Source: an uncultured Flavobacteriaceae bacterium (GTDB taxonomy: Bacteria; Bacteroidota; Bacteroidia; Flavobacteriales; Flavobacteriaceae). Taken from it: a stretch of 64,000 bases of DNA. The notes under the pieces are model-generated. The model saw only the letters and a list, made by a program, of their open reading frames with translations. It did not search any database and was not told the DNA's origin. This document shows, in pieces, positions 24,419-34,634 of this stretch. The position numbers and the translations under genes were made by a program. Location: NCBI GenBank assembly GCA_947487895.1, contig CANKYF010000014.1, positions 1 through 64,000 on the forward strand, in the 5' to 3' direction. Position 1 is the stretch's first letter. Each line of letters starts with the position of its first letter.

Positions 24419-26953
24419 TTAATTCACAGTAATTTGAACAGAGTTTCCTTTTACACCCTCAGCATCTGCTGTTATGTCAATTACTCCGGTTTTATCTTTA
24501 GCTTGTACTATTAATAAGATTTTTCCATTGTGGGTAGTGCCTTTATTTGATTGGAACTTTTCAACGCTATTCTGCCATCCGCTATCTACTCCAAGTAATT
24601 TGGCTTCACCATTAATAGTAAATGTAATTTCTTTAGGATCAGTCACAACAGGATTATCATTTTCATCATACAATTCAGCAACTACATGTACTACGTCTTC
24701 ATTATTTGCTTTGATAGAAGTAGTGTCTGCCGTTAGCCCAATTTTTGAAGCTTTTCTGGCAGTTACTACTTTAGATTCTATTACTTTTCCATCTTTATAC
24801 CCTTTTGCAACCAATGTACCTTCTTCATAGGGTGTTACCCACTTAAGAATATGGTCTACTGTTTCAGATAATTCTCGTTTTCCTAATGATTTGTCATTTA
24901 AGAATAACTCAACAGTGTCACAATTAGAATAAACCTCTGTTACAACAGTATCTCCATCATTATAATTCCAATGTTCATTTACATTTTGCCACCACCAAAG
25001 GTAATGTTTCCAACCATCTTTTTGCTTTTCTACTAATTCACCATTCTCCATTTTATATAGAGATTTTTCAATGGTTTGTGTTGCTATATGCACCATTGGT
25101 TCTTCAGTCCATAAAGATTTCATCATATAATACGAACCTTTAGGAAAACTAGCAGTATTTAACATTCCAGAAGGTTGCACTCTTGTTGGCCAATTGTTTC
25201 TTATTTCTCCCATATAATCTGCTCCTGTCCACAAAAATGTTCCAGAAATAAATGGTCTTTCCATAACGGCTTTCCATTCATGGTATTGGGCAAGATTTTC
25301 TGCTCCCATAATAGGTTTGTCAGGATAATTTTTATGTCCATAATCATAAAGCACTCTTCTATAACTGTATCCCACAATATCTAATGCATCTGTATAACCA
25401 GATAAGTGGCTTGAAGAAGGCAATATACAATTGGCTATTACGGGTCTTGTGGTATCTAGTTCTTTAGTCCACTTAGATAATTTTTGGGCAGTTTTTCCAA
25501 TATCATATTTCCCTCTAGGAAGCGTTTCCATTAACTCCTTAATTTTTTCTACTGAATTTGGAGGCTCAGACCAAAAATAGTTTCCTTGCCAGTCCATATT
25601 GTTGAAAAAACCGGTAGTAGCAGCATTTCTAGGGTAGGTCCATTCTATTTCATTACCAATACTCCAATGAAAAACAGAAGGATGGTTGCGATGGCTTAAC
25701 ATAGTATTCGTTAAATCTTTATGTGCCCACTCCTGAAAATGTTCAACATAACCACGGGTGATATAATCTGTACTTTTTTCCTCATTCATATTATATCTCT
25801 TATCCTTAGGATTATCCCATTCATCAAAAAACTCATCTTGAACTAGTAGTCCCATTTCATCACAAACTTCTAATAATACTTTTGACGCCGGATTGTGTGA
25901 CACACGAATTGCGTTACAGCCACCATCTTTTAATATTTGTAGTCTTCTTTCCCAAACACCTTTTGGAACAGCAGCACCTACCAAACCTACATCATGGTGC
26001 AAACAAACACCTTTAATTTTCATATTCTCCCCATTTAAGAAGAAGCCTGTATTAGTATCGAATTTTATGCTTCTAATTCCAAAGCGAGTTTCATAAGAAT
26101 CAAAAACTTTACCGTCTTTTTTTATGGTGGTGACAGCCGTATATAGAGAAGGGTTTTCTATACCCCATAACTTTGGTGTATTAATAACAGCTTCTTGTGA
26201 AATGTCTTTTTTACTTTCTTTCGCTACTTCTATATTTTGAGATACTACAGCAACCTCATTTTTGTTCTCATCTAAAAATACGGTAGTAACTTCTACCTTT
26301 TCATCTTGTGCAAATGCGTTTTCAACAGAAACTTGAATTTGTACTTTTGCCTTTTCTTTTGAAACTTCAGGAGTTGTAACAAATGTACCCCATACAGGAA
26401 CATGCAGTTTTTTATTGGTAATAAACGCTACTTCTCTATATATACCAGCACCTGAATACCAACGGCTATCTGCGTATCTAGAATGGTCTATTTGTACTCC
26501 TAAAACATTATTTTTTCCATCTTTGTTTAAATATTTAGAAATTTCAAAGTAAAAAGGAGAATATCCATATGGATGAAATCCTAATTTATGTCCATTGATA
26601 AAAATCGTTGAATTGTTATATACACCATCAAATAATACATATACTAATTCATCGTCATTAATTGCCTTGTCAAATTTTTTGGTATAATAACCATATCCTT
26701 CGCCTCTAATCCAACCAGTTGCCCAAGCATCTAAGCCCAGAGATTCATCAAATTCTCCTTCTATTACCCAATCATGAGGTATATTCACTTTTTTATACAG
26801 ACTGTCTGCAATTTGACTGAATTCAACTGCTTTATCACTTAGGTAGAAATTCCAATCTAAATTAAAATCTTCTTCTTGAGCAGCAGTATCTACTTTTGCG
26901 CAAGAAAGTACTAGAAAAGATATTAATACTATTAATAGATGTTTTTTACTCAT
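24419..26953 (-). CDS. Glycoside hydrolase family 2 protein (beta-galactosidase-like), lipoprotein
   Basis: A retaining GH2 enzyme, probably acting on a beta-linked sugar in the periplasm or at the surface. The 844 residues start with a lipoprotein signal (LVLSC, Cys18). Domain order: sugar-binding jelly roll (about 30-185), Ig-like sandwich (about 190-295), TIM barrel (about 300-600) with acid/base Glu435 in SIGNEIEW and nucleophile Glu552 in GAENLAQ, and then a DUF4982-like domain and a C-terminal Ig-like domain (about 730-844). The substrate (galactoside, glucuronide or other) cannot be read. There is no sulfatase or SusCD pair beside it, so it is not in a typical polysaccharide-utilisation locus. 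Confidence 0.9.
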   Translation of the reverse strand: MSKKHLLIVLISFLVLSCAKVDTAAQEEDFNLDWNFYLSDKAVEFSQIADSLYKKVNIPHDWVIEGEFDESLGLDAWATGWIRGEGYGYYTKKFDKAINDDELVYVLFDGVYNNSTIFINGHKLGFHPYGYSPFYFEISKYLNKDGKNNVLGVQIDHSRYADSRWYSGAGIYREVAFITNKKLHVPVWGTFVTTPEVSKEKAKVQIQVSVENAFAQDEKVEVTTVFLDENKNEVAVVSQNIEVAKESKKDISQEAVINTPKLWGIENPSLYTAVTTIKKDGKVFDSYETRFGIRSIKFDTNTGFFLNGENMKIKGVCLHHDVGLVGAAVPKGVWERRLQILKDGGCNAIRVSHNPASKVLLEVCDEMGLLVQDEFFDEWDNPKDKRYNMNEEKSTDYITRGYVEHFQEWAHKDLTNTMLSHRNHPSVFHWSIGNEIEWTYPRNAATTGFFNNMDWQGNYFWSEPPNSVEKIKELMETLPRGKYDIGKTAQKLSKWTKELDTTRPVIANCILPSSSHLSGYTDALDIVGYSYRRVLYDYGHKNYPDKPIMGAENLAQYHEWKAVMERPFISGTFLWTGADYMGEIRNNWPTRVQPSGMLNTASFPKGSYYMMKSLWTEEPMVHIATQTIEKSLYKMENGELVEKQKDGWKHYLWWWQNVNEHWNYNDGDTVVTEVYSNCDTVELFLNDKSLGKRELSETVDHILKWVTPYEEGTLVAKGYKDGKVIESKVVTARKASKIGLTADTTSIKANNEDVVHVVAELYDENDNPVVTDPKEITFTINGEAKLLGVDSGWQNSVEKFQSNKGTTHNGKILLIVQAKDKTGVIDITADAEGVKGNSVQITVN

Positions 26954-27177
26954 TATTTAATATAGTTTAGTTGTTTGGTAAAACAACAAAGTTGAGAGTT
27001 TTAGTATTAATTAGTATCTAAATCATCTATATTTTTACTAGACAAATTCTGAAAATTTGCTTTAAATGGGTTAATTGCATAGTCAAATTATATAAAAGCT
27101 CATTTGACTTTTTATAGTTTAGATCATTGCTTAGTAACGATAAAACGCAAATCATAACACAATGAAATCACCATTAT

Positions 27178-27192
27178 TGTAAAGCGCTTTGT
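27178..27192. repeat. Palindrome at the 3' end of the repeat-protein gene
   Basis: TGTAAAGCGCTTTGTA centres on the perfect 10-bp palindrome AAAGCGCTTT (27181-27190). It resembles a LacI/CcpA-family operator but lies just beyond the stop codon of the minus-strand gene, so an operator role for the downstream GH2 gene is possible but unproven. Confidence 0.25.
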
Positions 27193-27193
27193 A

Positions 27194-27589
27194 TTAATCC
27201 ATACCAGGAAATGCATTTACTACTTGTATCTTTATATCTGGGAAGGCATCTACTAACTGAATTTTAAAATCTGGAAAAGCGTCTACTTTCTGCCATTTAC
27301 CACAGTCGTCAGGAAATGCATCCACCCATTTTACCTTTATATCAGGAAAAGCGTTTACAATTTGTACTTTAATGTCAGGAAAAGCATCTACAATCTGTAC
27401 CTTTCCATACAGAGATATGTCGTTCCATGAACACCTTCTGTTAGTGACCATATGGGCAATTATTTCCTTTTTTTCTTGCTTCGTTAAGCCTGCAAAAGTT
27501 TTTTCATTTTTAATTACTACCGTATTAGTCATTGAAGTAAATAATATTGAAAAAGCTAATAGTAGTATGGTAGTAGATGTTTTTTTCAT
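27194..27589 (-). CDS. Small secreted repeat protein, septoil-knot-like
   Basis: A 131-residue protein. Residues 1-23 look like a signal peptide (MKKTSTTILLLAFSILFTS). After a short helical region (31-50), residues 63-131 consist of about six repeats of 10-12 residues with the pattern [KV]-x-[VI]-V-[DN]-A-F-P-D; a GKW element sits in the middle (97-99) and Cys53 and Cys96 could pair. From memory this pattern, including the central GKW, matches the small beta proteins first listed as DUF6150 and later called the 7(1) septoil knot fold. That link is inference and needs a structure prediction. No role is known; the signal peptide points to the periplasm or outside. It is a single gene flanked by gaps of about 210 and 240 bases. 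Confidence 0.75.
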   Translation of the reverse strand: MKKTSTTILLLAFSILFTSMTNTVVIKNEKTFAGLTKQEKKEIIAHMVTNRRCSWNDISLYGKVQIVDAFPDIKVQIVNAFPDIKVKWVDAFPDDCGKWQKVDAFPDFKIQLVDAFPDIKIQVVNAFPGMD

Positions 27590-27801
27590 TAGTTCTGTTT
27601 TTCAGAGTTAATGTTTTTCGGTTTGGCAATGTGAGTAGTAATTTCATACCGATTCGTAAATGATTCCTAGGCTAGTCAGTATTCATCGTTGTAATTACAA
27701 TTATACATAGTTACCTAACGTTTTGTTCAAATTTTAGGTATCACATAAGTATGTAGTTATGACTAATGTATGAATTATTGCTCAATTACACTTTAAATTT
27801 A

Positions 27802-28923
27802 TTATGACTTCCTCCATTGCCTTAGTTTTTTTTGAGCTGGAATTTCAACATATTTATAGGTTAAATATGACGAGCCAATTATTAATGCTAACAGTATAGA
27901 TACCCAAAGGATTTTATGTGATAAACCAGGTATAACATTAGGGTTTTCTGGTATAAAATATAAATCTAACCACATCAACCAAAGGTATATCCAAAATAGA
28001 TGAATTAAATATACTGAGTAAGAAATATTACCTAGAAAAAGTAATGGTTTAGAATTTAATAATTTATAAGAGAACCCTTTATTGAGCGAAGCACAAAGAA
28101 TAAAAGCCCCAAAAAATGGCATTACTAATACGTCATACATGTTAAAATGCAGAACAGACAAAGCACATGTAAGCATTATTGAGAATAACCAATCTTTACT
28201 CCATATTGTTTTTTTATTGACTAAAACTAAATATGCTTGATATACACCAATACCAATTGTAAATCCAAAAACACAACGAAGTGTGCCTAATCCATAAAAC
28301 TCGTCAAGTTTAAGGTGTGGATTTTGGCTTGCAATAAAAACAAATCCTAATAATGCCAGTAGTATGGATATAATACTGATTAGAATTTTCCCTTTATTTA
28401 ATAAAGGAATGAGTCCAATTGCAAAAATGTATGTCCACCATTCTGCTGCAATAGACCAAGATCCAACGTTCCAAACAGGGCGGTCAATAATTCCAGTAGT
28501 TTGTAAAAAAAATAAATGAATAAAGAAGTCAGGTAAGGATCTACTCCATTTCCATTTTTCCATTGCATACTCAGGGAATAACCAAAATAAGGTAATTGTT
28601 TGTAATAGAAAAAGCAGCATTATAAAAACATGTAAAGGGTAAAGTCGTGTGAATCTTGCCCATAAATATTTTTTTATAACTGTTCTAGTTCTGTTTTCTA
28701 ATTTCTTACCGTATACATGACAAATTACAAACCCGCTTAGTATAAAAAAAAAGTCTACCGATAAATATCCATTTGTAATAATAGATGAATATTTTGTGTT
28801 AATCAATCGAGGAAATCCACGTAACATTAACCAAATATCGTAATGGAATAGTACAACCAATATAGCAGCCAACCCTCTTAATGGAGTAAGAGAAGAAATG
28901 TAATTAACAGATTTAGGCTTCAT
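27802..28923 (-). CDS. Acyltransferase family 3 membrane protein (OafA/YrhL-like)
   Basis: A 373-residue integral membrane protein with about ten hydrophobic segments. The family signature R-x10-H is present as Arg16 and His27 in LRGLAAILVVLFH, followed by the conserved SVDFFFILSGFVI segment (about 52-64). Such proteins O-acetylate (or otherwise acylate) surface sugars such as capsule, O-antigen or peptidoglycan, passing the acyl group across the membrane. There is no C-terminal SGNH domain here, so a separate partner or direct transfer would be needed. No glycan biosynthesis genes are adjacent, so the acceptor is unknown. Confidence 0.88.
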   Translation of the reverse strand: MKPKSVNYISSLTPLRGLAAILVVLFHYDIWLMLRGFPRLINTKYSSIITNGYLSVDFFFILSGFVICHVYGKKLENRTRTVIKKYLWARFTRLYPLHVFIMLLFLLQTITLFWLFPEYAMEKWKWSRSLPDFFIHLFFLQTTGIIDRPVWNVGSWSIAAEWWTYIFAIGLIPLLNKGKILISIISILLALLGFVFIASQNPHLKLDEFYGLGTLRCVFGFTIGIGVYQAYLVLVNKKTIWSKDWLFSIMLTCALSVLHFNMYDVLVMPFFGAFILCASLNKGFSYKLLNSKPLLFLGNISYSVYLIHLFWIYLWLMWLDLYFIPENPNVIPGLSHKILWVSILLALIIGSSYLTYKYVEIPAQKKLRQWRKS

Positions 28924-29257
28924 AGTTTAGTTGTTATTTTGAATTAGTATACTTTTTAAATGTAGTTTCTGAGAATCACATATTTGAAGAATTGTAAAGA
29001 GGAGGTCTCTTGATAATCAATCAATTTTATTTGCAATTTCATGTAGCGTAAATTACTTGAATGAAAGCGACAAAAAGTTGAACTTGTTCAACTGGAAGAA
29101 ATTATTTTTAGTTTTTACTAAGCCGTTTTTTGGATGTTACAACTTTCAATTTTGACGTTTTAAAAGCTATATAATAAGTAACACTATTTTATTTTCAAAA
29201 TAGTTAAAGTTTGCTGTAAAGATTTAGTGATATTTTCGCGTATAATTAGTACCAGTT
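28924..29257. other. Gene-free stretch between DUF2200 and acyltransferase genes
   Basis: This 334-base region lies between two co-oriented genes. No open reading frame of note is seen. It holds a perfect inverted repeat at 29077-29092 and probably the promoter of the acyltransferase gene on the minus strand; no clear terminator with a T run is seen. Confidence 0.5.
29077..29092. repeat. Perfect 16-bp operator-like palindrome
   Basis: GTTGAAC-TT-GTTCAAC is a perfect inverted repeat with a 2-base centre, a size and shape typical of a dimeric regulator site. It lies about 150 bases upstream of the acyltransferase start on the minus strand. Which protein would bind is unknown. Confidence 0.3.
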
Positions 29258-29635
29258 TTATTTCTTTTCTTCTCGTAAAATTTTCTCCATTTTACTACCC
29301 TTTGCTAATTCATCTACCAACTTATCTAAATATCTGCATTGTCTGTACAATTCAAATTTATCTTCTATTTCTTCTATTCTATAACCACAAATAACTCCCT
29401 TAATTAAGTATGCATTGGGATGTATTTTTGCTTTTTGAAAAAATGTTTTAAAAGTTACTTTCTCTTTAATAAGTGCTAGCAATTTATCTTCATCAAAACC
29501 AGTTAGCCACTCTATTACTTTGTGTAGTTCTTCTTTTGTTCTACCATTCTTTTCTAATCTATTCACGTAATGGGGATAAATAGATGCAAATATCATATTA
29601 GCAACTTTTTCATTTTTTTCAGCTGTAACTTTCAT
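29258..29635 (-). CDS. DUF2200 family protein
   Basis: A 125-residue soluble protein of the DUF2200 family as I recall it: FASIYPHYVNRLEKNGRTKE and VIEWLTGFDEDKL near the N-terminus, FQKAKIHPNAYLIKGVICGYR in the middle, and a charged C-terminal helix. The biochemical role of the family is unknown. It is a lone minus-strand gene with about 75 bases to the next gene upstream. Confidence 0.8.
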   Translation of the reverse strand: MKVTAEKNEKVANMIFASIYPHYVNRLEKNGRTKEELHKVIEWLTGFDEDKLLALIKEKVTFKTFFQKAKIHPNAYLIKGVICGYRIEEIEDKFELYRQCRYLDKLVDELAKGSKMEKILREEKK

Positions 29636-29711
29636 TTTATTTGATTTATACTTTTATTTTGTTGTGGTATAAAACCATAATGGATTATAATCACTGTTGT
29701 AACTAGTTAAT

Positions 29712-30308
29712 TTAATCATAAATCCACATTAATACTGGTTTCTTTTGCTTTTTAAGAAGGGAATCTATTTTCCTCATGTGTCCATTTGAAACAGCAGGAC
29801 AACCCCATCCCTCAGGAGTTCCTTGTGGAAACAACTCATTTTCGGGAACCATATTCCATGAATGCAGTACAATTATCCTTTTATATACATTAGAATTTGA
29901 TTCCTCTAGTCCATGTAATTTATAATTAATGTTTATACCCCATGAACTATATCCTCTTTTTCCAATTCGATATTTTCCTTTACTTGAGCAATGACTTTCA
30001 GGGATATTACTAAATGTTGGATTATTAGCTGTTAAGTCACTTTCCCAAACCGATTCACAACAACCATGGGAACACAATCCAGAACTAACAATTGAAGAAG
30101 TTTCCAAGTTGACCATGAATAGGCGTTTCTTTCCTGAATGAATACTCATATCTATTAAAATTGCATATTCTGTATTCAAGTCATTTTTTAGACAATATTT
30201 GTAAGATTCATTGATTTTGGTTTGCAATCGAGTATCTAGACTCATATGGAAAGAAACTAATGGACATAGTAAAATTAAAATTAGAATTATGTTCAGGAAT
30301 CTCTTCAT
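29712..30308 (-). CDS. YkuD_2-type murein L,D-transpeptidase-like protein
   Basis: This protein probably acts on peptidoglycan in the periplasm. The 198 residues start at the ATG at 30308 (an in-frame TTG lies at 30323) with a signal-like hydrophobic N-terminus. The catalytic region matches the YkuD_2 family as I know it: ILIDMSIHSGKKR, then VLHSW with the conserved His (about residue 149) and EGWGCPAVS with the nucleophile Cys (about residue 170). Extra cysteines (SHGCCES) near residue 80 may form disulfides. Substrate specificity and partners are unknown, and no other peptidoglycan gene is next to it. Confidence 0.8.
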   Translation of the reverse strand: MKRFLNIILILILLCPLVSFHMSLDTRLQTKINESYKYCLKNDLNTEYAILIDMSIHSGKKRLFMVNLETSSIVSSGLCSHGCCESVWESDLTANNPTFSNIPESHCSSKGKYRIGKRGYSSWGININYKLHGLEESNSNVYKRIIVLHSWNMVPENELFPQGTPEGWGCPAVSNGHMRKIDSLLKKQKKPVLMWIYD

Positions 30309-30453
30309 TTGAATTAGTTGCAACGGTTTAATATGATCTTCATTTACAGGTTAATATACGTTAATTTTCGGTTTGTCAAATGTGTTAGCAATTTTAAGTA
30401 GATTCAAACACAGTCTAATCTACCTTAATTGTGTATAAATTGTTGGGATCTTT

Positions 30454-31044
30454 TTATATTCTAAATCCAACTCCTAATTTTATGATATTAATATTTGTAT
30501 TGTAACTAATATCTGGAACTCCATTTTTAACTCCAATTTTTATAAAATCATATTGAGCTTGTAAAAAGAATGTGTCACTCAAGTCATAAGACAATCCTAA
30601 ATTAAAATTAAACCCACTTTCATTGTCATTAATATCCGCTGGTAAATTCAGAGTATTAATTGTGTCTGCCTTTGCATTGTTTATCAAGATTGAATATCCT
30701 AATCCAATTTGAGGATGTAAACTTTCTAAATTCGGGATATTGAATTCGGCAAATATTCGAGGCTGTATTGGGAATATTTTGACATCAAAAAGTTGATTTA
30801 AGTTAGTTGCACCAGATTTTGTGTTTTGAACATATCCAAAATTTACTGAAGCTCCTAAATTTAATAAGTCATTTTGAATAAATCTATATTTAGCTCCAAT
30901 GTCAACAATTCCGTTATAGTTTTCTCCAAGAAAATTATCTCCTATTGGAATTGGAAAATTTGCTTCAAGACTAAATTTCGAATCTTGAGAAAAGGTTTTA
31001 ATTGTGACAAATAATAAGAATACTAACAATAATTTTTGATTCAT
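30454..31044 (-). CDS. Small outer-membrane beta-barrel protein
   Basis: A 196-residue protein from the ATG at 31044 (an upstream non-ATG reading to 31065 is less likely). The signal peptide ends in TFSQ. The rest is alternating strands and turns (for example IVDIGAKYRF, LGASVNFGYVQN, FNFNLGLSYDLSD, TFFLQAQYDFIKIG) ending in IIKLGVGFRI, the usual hydrophobic C-terminal strand with an aromatic near the end. It fits an 8-stranded OmpA/OmpX-sized barrel. No function can be given. It is a lone gene with about 130 bases to the next gene. Confidence 0.75.
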   Translation of the reverse strand: MNQKLLLVFLLFVTIKTFSQDSKFSLEANFPIPIGDNFLGENYNGIVDIGAKYRFIQNDLLNLGASVNFGYVQNTKSGATNLNQLFDVKIFPIQPRIFAEFNIPNLESLHPQIGLGYSILINNAKADTINTLNLPADINDNESGFNFNLGLSYDLSDTFFLQAQYDFIKIGVKNGVPDISYNTNINIIKLGVGFRI

Positions 31045-31251
31045 AGTTCTGTTTTTAATTACCAATATCTATGGATAATTAATGCAAGGTAAAAATTATT
31101 GTTGAATTTTGCTACTTTTCGAGTGCGTTATGATTTACAAAAATATTTGAAATATGCATTTTGTATATCAATTTTTAGCCATTAATGTTTTGATATACAA
31201 TGCGATTAAAAAAGTATTAAATACTGAGATTTTAAAAACTAAACTGATAGA

Positions 31252-32877
31252 CTAAATCTTAATCACCTTATGGATTTCTTTTTTCTCACCTAGAATTTCA
31301 ATAAAGTATACACCATTTCTTAAAGTAGCTAGATTAACATCTGCTTGTCCGTCAATCATATCTGCAGTTTGTTCAGAAACATAAAGACCAGCAACATTGT
31401 AAATGCGATAGCTTACTGTTTCGGCTGTATTAATGCCTGCCATATGTAACACATCTCTACAAGGGTTAGGGTATAATAGCCAATTTTTAACCTCGTCACT
31501 ATTTGGGTTATTGTTAGTAGCAACACAACCTTTAGAAATATCAAACTCAGATTTTAATATATCGGCAATTTTTAAATTGGTAAAACTATCGTTTAAACTA
31601 TGGTTAAAAAATGTATGGTCTAAAATAGTATCATCGGCTCCTAAAAAGTCTTGAAGTAGAGAAGCAAAGGTTTGTCTGTAATCGTACTGTACTGTTTTTA
31701 TTTGCCAATTGTTGCCTTCAATTGCTTCAGATAAATTTGGGTTGATACCAGTCATACCACCCTCAACAGGTTTACCAAATACAAACATAGGGGCAATTTC
31801 ACCATGGTCAGTTCCTAGGTTTCCATTTTCTGCAGCTTTTCTACCAAATTCAGAAAAGGTAACACCAACTACATCATCAGCAATACCTTGACTTTCTAAA
31901 TCAAGTACAAAAGCTTCCATACTGTCAGAAAGTTCAGTAAGCAATTCGTGGTGTCTACCTAACACATCGCCAGAGGCTTGTACTTGTTCATTATGTGTAT
32001 CAAACCCAGAGATTCTAACCATGTAAATTTTAGAACCTAGATCACCACTAATTAATCTGGCAACAGTTTTTAATTGATCTGATAAATCGTTATCTGGATA
32101 ACTAATATCATTTTTACCTTTATCAAATGCAACTGAAATTGCTTGAGCATACGTATTGGTTAAAGCACTAGTATTTGTAATAAATTCTAATTGTTCTCCA
32201 TAATCTGAATCTGGAATATTTAATGGAGGTTCTCCACCAAGACCATTAACAACATTATAAAATCCTGCAGGATCTTGTCCTGTAATGTTTAAGGATAATC
32301 CATGCGCTTCTTCGGCATGAAAGCCTAAAGAGGTTTTATTAGAACCTATTTCTACAGCTAACGGATAGTTTTCTATTATTAATTCTGAATAGTATTGTTC
32401 CATAAAACGTCCCATCCAACCTGTGTCTGCACCGTTTAAAACACTATTTCCATCATTTCCTGTAAAATATAAATCTGTAGATTTAAAATGACTTTTATTC
32501 TGCGAAGGATACCCCACACCACGTACAATTCTAAGAAGACCTTTATCATACAAAGATTTAAAACCTGTTAAAGCAGGGTTTAACCCAACTTGTTGTTCAT
32601 CTGGCAAGTTGCCGTCTAGAGTGATGTATTTGTTTAGACCAGTTTCTGGAACTTTTATAGTAGGTCTTAAATTACTATAAGCATCATATTGGTTTAATGG
32701 TACTATGGTATTAAGTCCATCATTAGCCCCTGCTAAATTTATTAATACCAGTTTTCTGCCTGTAATGTCTGGACATTCAAAAGGTATAAATGATTTTAAT
32801 GCAGCTTGAATTTGAAAAGGGGTTAACCCAATAACTGAAGCTGTAGCCGATAGTTTTAAAAAATTTCTTCTCTTCAT
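31252..32877 (-). CDS. DUF1501 protein with T9SS C-terminal sorting domain
   Basis: A 541-residue exported protein. The N-terminus MKRRNFLKLSATASVIG is a twin-arginine-like signal, as usual for DUF1501. The central DUF1501 domain belongs to the alkaline-phosphatase/sulfatase superfamily by published classification; SGFDTHNEQ and GVTFSEFGRK and a GTDHGE segment are typical. The last 75 residues form a type A T9SS sorting domain (LLYPNPCRDVLHM, then LRNGVYFIEIL and final KVIKI), so the protein should be sent to the cell surface by PorU and PorV. It follows the DUF1800 gene after 12 bases, a pairing that recurs across many bacteria. Enzyme activity unknown. Confidence 0.9.
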   Translation of the reverse strand: MKRRNFLKLSATASVIGLTPFQIQAALKSFIPFECPDITGRKLVLINLAGANDGLNTIVPLNQYDAYSNLRPTIKVPETGLNKYITLDGNLPDEQQVGLNPALTGFKSLYDKGLLRIVRGVGYPSQNKSHFKSTDLYFTGNDGNSVLNGADTGWMGRFMEQYYSELIIENYPLAVEIGSNKTSLGFHAEEAHGLSLNITGQDPAGFYNVVNGLGGEPPLNIPDSDYGEQLEFITNTSALTNTYAQAISVAFDKGKNDISYPDNDLSDQLKTVARLISGDLGSKIYMVRISGFDTHNEQVQASGDVLGRHHELLTELSDSMEAFVLDLESQGIADDVVGVTFSEFGRKAAENGNLGTDHGEIAPMFVFGKPVEGGMTGINPNLSEAIEGNNWQIKTVQYDYRQTFASLLQDFLGADDTILDHTFFNHSLNDSFTNLKIADILKSEFDISKGCVATNNNPNSDEVKNWLLYPNPCRDVLHMAGINTAETVSYRIYNVAGLYVSEQTADMIDGQADVNLATLRNGVYFIEILGEKKEIHKVIKI

Positions 32878-32889
32878 GTTTTTGGGACT

Positions 32890-34527
32890 TTACATTAATT
32901 GGAATTCTGCTGCGTTAGTTAACGCTACAATTAAAGAATCTAATCTGGTTTTTACAGTGTTTTTATCGTTTTCACTGTGTGTGTTTATGTATTGTAACCA
33001 AGCTCCGGTCCAGTAATAATCATTTGAATCTTCTATTAAAAATGTTTTGAAATAGTTGACTCTATCTGTATCAATACTTTCAGGGAACATTAAATCTGTT
33101 AATGCTGAAACAAGTAAATTAGGGTCTCTGGCATCATTAGGATCTATGTTATTTTCAACAAATACTACTGTATCTAAGTTGGCATTAATATTACTTCTAG
33201 TTAAAATTGAAGAAACCAATGTATACCTTCCAATTATGGTATTAGAAGAAAACCAGTTTCTATCAAACCCAGGTTCTTGATAATAGGCAGGGTAACCTGC
33301 TACAGAGTCTGGACTAAAGAATTCCATACCAGCAGGCTGGAAAAAACCACCACTTACATACCAATGGAAAAAATTACGGTAGAAAGTCAATGATTCTGTT
33401 TCTGGATCTGGATATGTAATATCGAATAATGAAAATACTTCACAAATTAATTGTAACGGACTTTTTATAATCGCACCAAGGGTATTATCCATTGGGTCAC
33501 TGTCATCTTCATCATAAAAGTGCTCACTAGCCAATAATGTGGTTACTACTGGTAAAATCTCGTAATCATTATTGATTAAAATTTCAGATAATGGTGTAAT
33601 AATATCTGTTTCAGCTTCAGGCGAAATATTACTTTTAATAAAGTATTTATACAATCTGCGGCAATATGCTTTTGCTGTTTCTTCTTGTGCAAATACCATC
33701 TCAACAAAATCATCAAGTTCGTCATGCATGGTAGTAGCGGTATTTCTACCTGTAATTACTTGATTGTTAAACGCACTAGAAAATGTTTTGTCTTCTGTAT
33801 CATGTTGGTTAATGTCTGCATAACCTGTTGGTAAATTAGTAACAGGGTCTATGTTGCCATTTCTATCCCATTGCTTTTTAAAACCAGAAAGCACTCTGGC
33901 TGCTTCTTGTATGTCTTCTTCTGTATAATTAGTATAGTTACCTTCACCAATTTGTTCTCCTTTTAAAATGGTGAAAAGCTCTAAATATTCTCTAGAATAA
34001 TTCTCGTTAGGATTATTCTTGTTATTTTGTGTGTTATCTAGATAATCTAACATGGCGTTATCTAAATTGATTTTTTTGGCTAGCTCTTTTATGTTGCCTA
34101 AGGCATAAAAGTCTAGTAAACGCAAATAATCAAAATAAAAAGGCGATAAGCCTGCTCCATCATCTTTTGCTACTGTAAAGCAGGTATGAAAGAAGAAGGA
34201 TAACTTATATTTTAAACTTACTTGGTTATAAGCATTATGCCACCACCAAGCAGTTATATATGCTCGTTTTCTAAATTGGCCTTCAAAGGTATTTGGATGC
34301 GCATTAGAGGATGTCCAATAACCATCTGGCGCACCTTCTGGAAGCGGATCATATGGTTCTTGTAAAATATATGCAACATCATTAGTTAAGCTATTAACAG
34401 CATCTACTGCAGACATGCCTACAAAAGTGTCCAATTGGCTTTTTGTATAATTAAAAGTAGCTCTTCTAAGTAAATGTTTAGCTTTTCTTAGGTCTAAATT
34501 AGAACTAAGTGGGTTAAGAGAGGCCAT
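32890..34527 (-). CDS. DUF1800 family protein
   Basis: A 545-residue protein of the DUF1800 family, almost always encoded next to DUF1501 proteins. Family marks are KAKHLLRRATFNYTKSQ near the N-terminus, YLDNTQNNKNNPNENYSREY (metal- or ligand-binding look, about residue 160), ARVLSGFK and AKAYCRRLYKYFI. No signal peptide is evident with this start, and no in-frame start upstream offers one, so how it leaves the cytoplasm, if it does, is not clear. It follows the TonB receptor gene after 107 bases and precedes the DUF1501 gene after 12 bases. Function unknown; an outer-surface partnership with DUF1501 is likely. Confidence 0.88.
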   Translation of the reverse strand: MASLNPLSSNLDLRKAKHLLRRATFNYTKSQLDTFVGMSAVDAVNSLTNDVAYILQEPYDPLPEGAPDGYWTSSNAHPNTFEGQFRKRAYITAWWWHNAYNQVSLKYKLSFFFHTCFTVAKDDGAGLSPFYFDYLRLLDFYALGNIKELAKKINLDNAMLDYLDNTQNNKNNPNENYSREYLELFTILKGEQIGEGNYTNYTEEDIQEAARVLSGFKKQWDRNGNIDPVTNLPTGYADINQHDTEDKTFSSAFNNQVITGRNTATTMHDELDDFVEMVFAQEETAKAYCRRLYKYFIKSNISPEAETDIITPLSEILINNDYEILPVVTTLLASEHFYDEDDSDPMDNTLGAIIKSPLQLICEVFSLFDITYPDPETESLTFYRNFFHWYVSGGFFQPAGMEFFSPDSVAGYPAYYQEPGFDRNWFSSNTIIGRYTLVSSILTRSNINANLDTVVFVENNIDPNDARDPNLLVSALTDLMFPESIDTDRVNYFKTFLIEDSNDYYWTGAWLQYINTHSENDKNTVKTRLDSLIVALTNAAEFQLM

Positions 34528-34634
34528 ACCTGATTTTTTTTGGTCAATTTATATAATAATACGTTTAAAGCCTGAATGTTGGATGTCAAATTGTCGAAAA
34601 ATAACAAATTTTATCGATTAAGTGTAAATAAATT

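Noticed and set aside
24474-24830. 118-residue plus-strand frame inside the GH2 gene
   Set aside because: Antisense to a gene with complete catalytic motifs; treated as a shadow.
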